Below, piece after piece: positions 60,122-64,000 of a stretch of 64,000 nt of DNA. Made by a program: the position numbers and the translations under genes. The stretch is from Wandonia haliotis (GTDB lineage Bacteria > Bacteroidota > Bacteroidia > Flavobacteriales_D > Crocinitomicaceae). The stretch spans positions 124,001 through 188,000 of the forward strand of contig NZ_BAAAFH010000022.1 of assembly GCF_039523435.1 (NCBI RefSeq), written 5' to 3'. The notes under the pieces were generated by a model. It saw only the letters and a list, made by a program, of their open reading frames with translations, was not told the DNA's origin and did not search any database. Every line of letters begins with the position of its first letter. Positions within the stretch are counted from its first letter, which is position 1.

Positions 60122-62019
60122 TATTTACTACCGAATAGGATTCTGTCTATAGTCCCCGCAGTAATCGAATGGTAATTTCCTCTGGCCTTTTTATAGACTT
60201 GTTTTGCCCATTCTTTGTCGTCCTCTTTCTCTGTCAAAGCTTCGTATATCGGCTCAAGAAACTTTCTTCTTCCTACCTGTACTAAAAAAGCCTCCATTTC
60301 CGGGCGCACATCTCTATAACCTGTTCGAATACTCTTAATGTACCATTCAGACATAATTTCCGAATTTCCCCAATTCTTAAAACCAAACACCTGATCTAAC
60401 TCTTTCATTCTATCCGTTTCTGTTGAATCAGGTAGTTTCCGAATAAAGTTCATCCATTCCTGTGTCACCCAACTTTTTCGGTTTACCCCCAATTGTTCTG
60501 CAGGCTTCCCTCCGATAAACAACGCTGCAATACTATCTACTTTCTCAAACCTGTCTGATGTGATCTTACGACAGTTATCAGGAATACCGGGACCATAAAT
60601 CCATTCATCCGTATTAAAAGAGATAGACTCAGGCTCCAGCAAGTTCTTTTCTAAATACACCAAAAACTCTTCGGTCGTTAGGGTCTCAAAAGCATGAGAG
60701 GCAAAATAATCTCTGATAAAACGATCAAATTTCTCTCTCCCCACCTTATCTTCTAGTGTCATCAAAAACAAAGCCCCTTTGTTGTAGGCAATTGTAGTCA
60801 TCCCTTCATCCGGGTCCCGTCCTGACAATGTTAATTTCAGGTGCGTGTCTTCAGGATGTTTTCCATCACCAATATCCTCTACTTCATGCATCAATTCCTG
60901 ATACTCAATCAGTGTAAGCATTTCTGCTATTTCACGTCCGGCCACAGCCTCCATGATACGTGACTCAAAATAGACCGTAAATCCTTCATTCAGCCAAAAA
61001 TCTTCCCATGTCGCATTGGTTACAAGATTTCCGGACCACGAATGTGCCAATTCATGCGCGATCAGAGATACCAAACTTCGATCTCCCGCCAATATGGTCG
61101 GTGTTGCAAATGTCAACCGCGGGTTTTCCATCCCTCCGAAAGGAAACGCCGGAGGTAGCACAATCACATCGTATCGCTCCCATTTGTACTTCCCGTATAA
61201 GTCCTCTGCCGTATTTATCATCTCCGGCATATCAGCAAATTCATAAACAGCAGCATCAATTACAGAAGGCTCGGCATATACACCTGACCTTTCATCCAGC
61301 GCTTTAAACCTAAGGTCGCCCACCGCCAGAGCAATTAGATACGATGGAATAGACTGATCCATTCTAAAGTGATAAATTCCATCTTTTGTTTTTTCCTGAG
61401 GATTTGTGGCACTCATCACAGCCATTAACTCTGACGGTACCTTCACGCGAGCACTATAGGTAATACGATTAGCAGGAGTATCCTGAATAGGAATCCATGT
61501 CCTAGTGAGAATAGCTTGTCCCTGCGTATATAAAAAAGGATATTTCTTTCCGGCAGTCAGATTCGGGCTCAACCAGTCTACCGCCTGCGTATTTTCGGTA
61601 GTTGAATAATGAATATGAACAATTGTCTCTCCTGAAAGAGCCACATAAAGAGGTTGCCCCAATAACGAGTCCATCGTCCCCAATCTAAAGAAAGTCGGTT
61701 GCTCTTGTTCACCTACTGTTACTTTATCAATCACAAGGTTTTTAGCATCCAAAACCATCGTATCAGTACCTTGCTTATTCTCGATCAGATGCGTAGCTAC
61801 TCCTGAAATCGTTCTAGTATCAAAATTCACTTCGATATTCAGATCCAGATGTTTTGTGTACACCTCGTCTATATTGGCATAACTGTGCTTATCATCTACC
61901 CGAACTGTATTCAACTCCTTCTCTCCAACGGACATAACCTGTTCTTCTTTAGCCCCATCCGAACAAAACGAAAAAAGGAATCCACTAACCAGAACTGGGA
62001 AAAATACTTTATAATTCAT
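60121..62019 (-). CDS. M1-family metallo-aminopeptidase (leukotriene A4 hydrolase-like)
   Basis: About 632 residues from ATG 62019, which begins a lipoprotein signal (MNYKVFFPVLVSGFLFSFCS, Cys about 19). An N-terminal beta-saddle is followed by the catalytic domain with the exopeptidase motif PFGGMENPRL (about 275-284), zinc motif HELAHSW with the third ligand Glu in LNEGFTVYFE (18 residues on), and a C-terminal alpha-helical domain with RKWVTQEW-like segment. It trims N-terminal residues from peptides in the periplasm. The ORF could extend to 62079, but that part lies upstream of its -7 box. Confidence 0.92.
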   Translation of the reverse strand: MNYKVFFPVLVSGFLFSFCSDGAKEEQVMSVGEKELNTVRVDDKHSYANIDEVYTKHLDLNIEVNFDTRTISGVATHLIENKQGTDTMVLDAKNLVIDKVTVGEQEQPTFFRLGTMDSLLGQPLYVALSGETIVHIHYSTTENTQAVDWLSPNLTAGKKYPFLYTQGQAILTRTWIPIQDTPANRITYSARVKVPSELMAVMSATNPQEKTKDGIYHFRMDQSIPSYLIALAVGDLRFKALDERSGVYAEPSVIDAAVYEFADMPEMINTAEDLYGKYKWERYDVIVLPPAFPFGGMENPRLTFATPTILAGDRSLVSLIAHELAHSWSGNLVTNATWEDFWLNEGFTVYFESRIMEAVAGREIAEMLTLIEYQELMHEVEDIGDGKHPEDTHLKLTLSGRDPDEGMTTIAYNKGALFLMTLEDKVGREKFDRFIRDYFASHAFETLTTEEFLVYLEKNLLEPESISFNTDEWIYGPGIPDNCRKITSDRFEKVDSIAALFIGGKPAEQLGVNRKSWVTQEWMNFIRKLPDSTETDRMKELDQVFGFKNWGNSEIMSEWYIKSIRTGYRDVRPEMEAFLVQVGRRKFLEPIYEALTEKEDDKEWAKQVYKKARGNYHSITAGTIDRILFGSK

Positions 62020-62042
62020 AAAGACATCACTTGTTTTGCGTG

Positions 62043-62073
62043 CAAATTTACAACTATTACATTTGGTTTTCAA
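62043..62073 (-). promoter_or_regulatory. Promoter of the M1 peptidase gene
   Basis: Minus-strand TTG (62071-62073) is followed after 20 bases by TAAATTTG (62043-62050), a perfect -7 match. The predicted start near 62037 gives an 18-base leader. The rest of the gap up to the POT gene (62074-62221) has no convincing plus-strand promoter. Confidence 0.55.
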
Positions 62074-62221
62074 CTCCATAAGATCAAGCCCCTTAAAAAA
62101 ACGGCAAACAAACGAAATATCGGGACAGGACGTGATTTATCGAAATATTAATCAAAAGATAACCTCTTTTGAAAAGTTTTAACTATTTTCACCGACCAAA
62201 CTTCACACTAAGAGCATAGTC

Positions 62222-64000
62222 ATGACTAATTCAGATAGTATCACTGCTGAGAAGACGATTTTGGGACATCCCGTTGGTTTGTTTGTACTGTTTTTCACAG
62301 AAATGTGGGAGCGGTTTTCTTACTACGGAATGCGAGGACTACTCATCTTATACATAGCAGAATCAGCCTCTGCTGACGACCCAGGACTTGGATGGACAAA
62401 TAAAGATGCAATCTGGTTATACGGTTGGTACACAATGTTAGTTTATTTGATGGCTATACCTGGTGGTATTGTCGCTGATAAGTGGCTCGGTCAAAAGAAA
62501 ACCGTATTGATAGGTGGGCTTCTACTTTGCGCGGGACACGGTGTGCTTGCCATTCCGACAAGTTGGGCTTTCTTCTTAGGTCTTGCTTTAATTATATTAG
62601 GTGTAGGAGGTTTAAAGCCTAATATCTCGACTATGGTTGGTGGATTATATAAGCCCGGAGATATTAGACGAGACAAAGGATTTACAATCTTTTACATTGG
62701 AATCAACCTTGGTGCATTTTTAGCAGGAATAACTGTTGGAATTGCTGCTAAGATGTGGGGATGGCATGTTGGGTTTGGATTAGCTGGTATAGGAATGCTT
62801 TTAGGTCAGATTGTATACATGGCTGGGCAAAAGCATCTTAGACACGTCGGAAACTTCATTGGTAAATCTACAGATCAGACTGTTCTGGAAGCTGCTAAAA
62901 AACCTTTAACTAAAATTGAAAAGGATCGCATCGTCGTTTTACTACTTTCTTTCCTTATTATCATTGTATTTTGGGCAGCTTTTGAACAAGCAGGAGGCTT
63001 AATGAATCTGTACACTGATGAAAAGGTGAACCGAAATCTTGGAGATTGGTGGGAAATTCCTGCTGCTGTTTTCCAATCCCTTAACGCCGGATATATTATA
63101 ATATTTGGAGCGATTGTAGCTGCTTTTTGGGCACATAGAAAATTGAAAGGAAAAGAGTCTTCATCTCTTTTCAAGATGGCTATCGGAACTATCATCATGG
63201 GATTAGGTTTTATTTTCATGATGTTTGCTTCCAGAGAGGCTTCTTCTGAGAACTTTGGTAAAGCGTCAATGGTTTGGATCTTTTTAGCATATCTGTTCCA
63301 TACCATCGGAGAATTATCCACCTCACCAGTTTCTCTTTCTTTTATAACAAAACTGGCTCCTCTAAAATATGCATCTATTATGATGGGTATTTATTTTGCG
63401 GCAACAGGTCTTGGTAATAAACTAGCAGGAACAATTGGTTCTACCTCACAGTTAGAGGTCTATGAAGGAAAATTAACTTCTTCAAAAGATACAATTAATG
63501 CAATCACCGGAAAACAGGAGATTGAAACCAGTAAAAATAAAACGGAATTAGTTTACCCTATCAATTGGGATAAAAACATTGAACTTCAAAGTGAAGTTTA
63601 TCTTTCAGGAAATACAATCGTATTCAAAAAATATCAGGGCGATAGAGTAATTTCCGATTTATTCGAACTTGACTCAAAGAACGAAAAACGTCTAAAGGAA
63701 GAACTATCAGAATACCAGGCTTCACAAGAAAAACCGCTACATGCTAAACTTTTATTAGAGAAGGATGAAGAAGCGGTAAAAGTTAAGGAAAACAGAGGTG
63801 ACGGTAAAGACTATTCCGTATCGTTCGTTATATCTGAAACGCAAAATGCTCAGGAACTCAAAATATTTACCTGGATTACAATATTTACGGTAGCATTTGG
63901 TATTCTATTGATTATTTTCCTCAAAAAACTAAAAAAGCTGACACACGGAGCAGAAGAAAATGAGCGGGACATTCATGAAAATGAAGGCTTCGAATTAGCG
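62222..64000 (+). CDS. POT-family proton-dependent oligopeptide transporter (3' end outside window)
   Basis: At least 593 residues, open to the window edge. MFS/POT hallmarks: TEMWERFSYYGMRGLLILYI (the E-x-x-E-R-F-x-Y-Y-G motif, about 26-45), MAIPGGIVADKWLGQKKT (about 78-95) and DKGFTIFYIGINLGAFLAG (the FYxxINxG signature, about 157-175). It imports di- and tripeptides with protons at the inner membrane. Late in the protein a hydrophilic stretch of about 145 residues (about 400-545; QLEVYEGKLTSSKDT, KNIELQSEVYLSGNT) separates the penultimate and last helices (IFTWITIFTVAFGILLIIF). This looks like a periplasmic domain inserted in the transporter. The C-terminus is cut off. Confidence 0.92.
   Translation, partial: MTNSDSITAEKTILGHPVGLFVLFFTEMWERFSYYGMRGLLILYIAESASADDPGLGWTNKDAIWLYGWYTMLVYLMAIPGGIVADKWLGQKKTVLIGGLLLCAGHGVLAIPTSWAFFLGLALIILGVGGLKPNISTMVGGLYKPGDIRRDKGFTIFYIGINLGAFLAGITVGIAAKMWGWHVGFGLAGIGMLLGQIVYMAGQKHLRHVGNFIGKSTDQTVLEAAKKPLTKIEKDRIVVLLLSFLIIIVFWAAFEQAGGLMNLYTDEKVNRNLGDWWEIPAAVFQSLNAGYIIIFGAIVAAFWAHRKLKGKESSSLFKMAIGTIIMGLGFIFMMFASREASSENFGKASMVWIFLAYLFHTIGELSTSPVSLSFITKLAPLKYASIMMGIYFAATGLGNKLAGTIGSTSQLEVYEGKLTSSKDTINAITGKQEIETSKNKTELVYPINWDKNIELQSEVYLSGNTIVFKKYQGDRVISDLFELDSKNEKRLKEELSEYQASQEKPLHAKLLLEKDEEAVKVKENRGDGKDYSVSFVISETQNAQELKIFTWITIFTVAFGILLIIFLKKLKKLTHGAEENERDIHENEGFELA

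Noticed and set aside
62074..62221. Plus-strand promoter for the POT gene
   Set aside because: The best candidate, TATTTTCA, has two mismatches and no correctly spaced -33 element.

Overview
The window is chromosomal DNA of a member of the Bacteroidota, most likely a marine or freshwater Flavobacteriia (Cryomorphaceae/Crocinitomicaceae-like; this rank is a guess). The signs are six proteins with type IX secretion (T9SS) sorting tails (two type A, four type B/gliding-associated), TonB-dependent receptors with carboxypeptidase-regulatory N-domains, a fused E1 alpha-beta keto acid dehydrogenase, a PorE-like OmpA protein, and many TAnnTTTG-type -7 promoter boxes. No tRNA, rRNA, insertion sequence, prophage or CRISPR array was seen. 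Both ends cut genes: sucC on the left and a POT-family peptide transporter on the right.

Layout. 1-6327 (minus): tamB, a biotin carboxylase and the 5' end of sucC. 6351-8882 (plus): tsaD, a cation diffusion facilitator and a YfcE-type phosphoesterase. 8891-15441 (minus): a cobalamin-riboswitch transcription unit encoding a DUF4465-like T9SS protein, a BtuB-like receptor, a BtuG-like beta-propeller lipoprotein, a second T9SS protein and a BtuF-like lipoprotein. 15509-25163 (minus): three large T9SS type B PKD proteins and a 52-residue secreted peptide. 25306-26358: an SDR-family reductase. 26445-29648 (plus): a TPR protein and a PorE-like OmpA protein. 29697-37754 (minus): ABC-HlyD-TolC export genes, then a TonB-dependent receptor with a small CarboxypepD-like partner. 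37902-44504 (plus): guaB, three SurA/parvulin-type genes and moxR. 44505-46288 (minus): a THUMP methyltransferase and a TRIC channel. 46328-49792 (plus): a patatin-like outer-membrane lipase and a two-domain VOC protein. 49800-56035 (minus): two small unknown envelope proteins, the fused E1, an outer-membrane protein and a DPP-IV-type peptidase. 56235-60065 (plus): a repeat-rich T9SS type B adhesin, an acidic unknown protein, a PaaI thioesterase and a MarR regulator. 60121-62019 (minus): an M1 aminopeptidase. 62222-end (plus): a POT transporter.

How the genes work together. Most of the region is envelope biology: T9SS cargo, outer-membrane assembly (TamB, SurA-like chaperones, PorE-like anchor), export and nutrient capture. 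The most coherent system is the vitamin B12 locus. In it, a riboswitch appears to control a receptor, a propeller and two T9SS cargo proteins, which suggests that T9SS substrates take part in corrinoid capture. Peptidases (DPP-IV, M1) and the POT transporter suggest growth on peptides.

The most notable sequence-level oddities are: a matched promoter plus 5'-terminal hairpin leader before two T9SS genes; an ABC transporter whose nucleotide-binding domain has lost its catalytic motifs; a terminator-like hairpin that doubles as signal-peptide codons; a patatin gene without an ordinary start codon; and a compact divergent promoter between tamB and tsaD.
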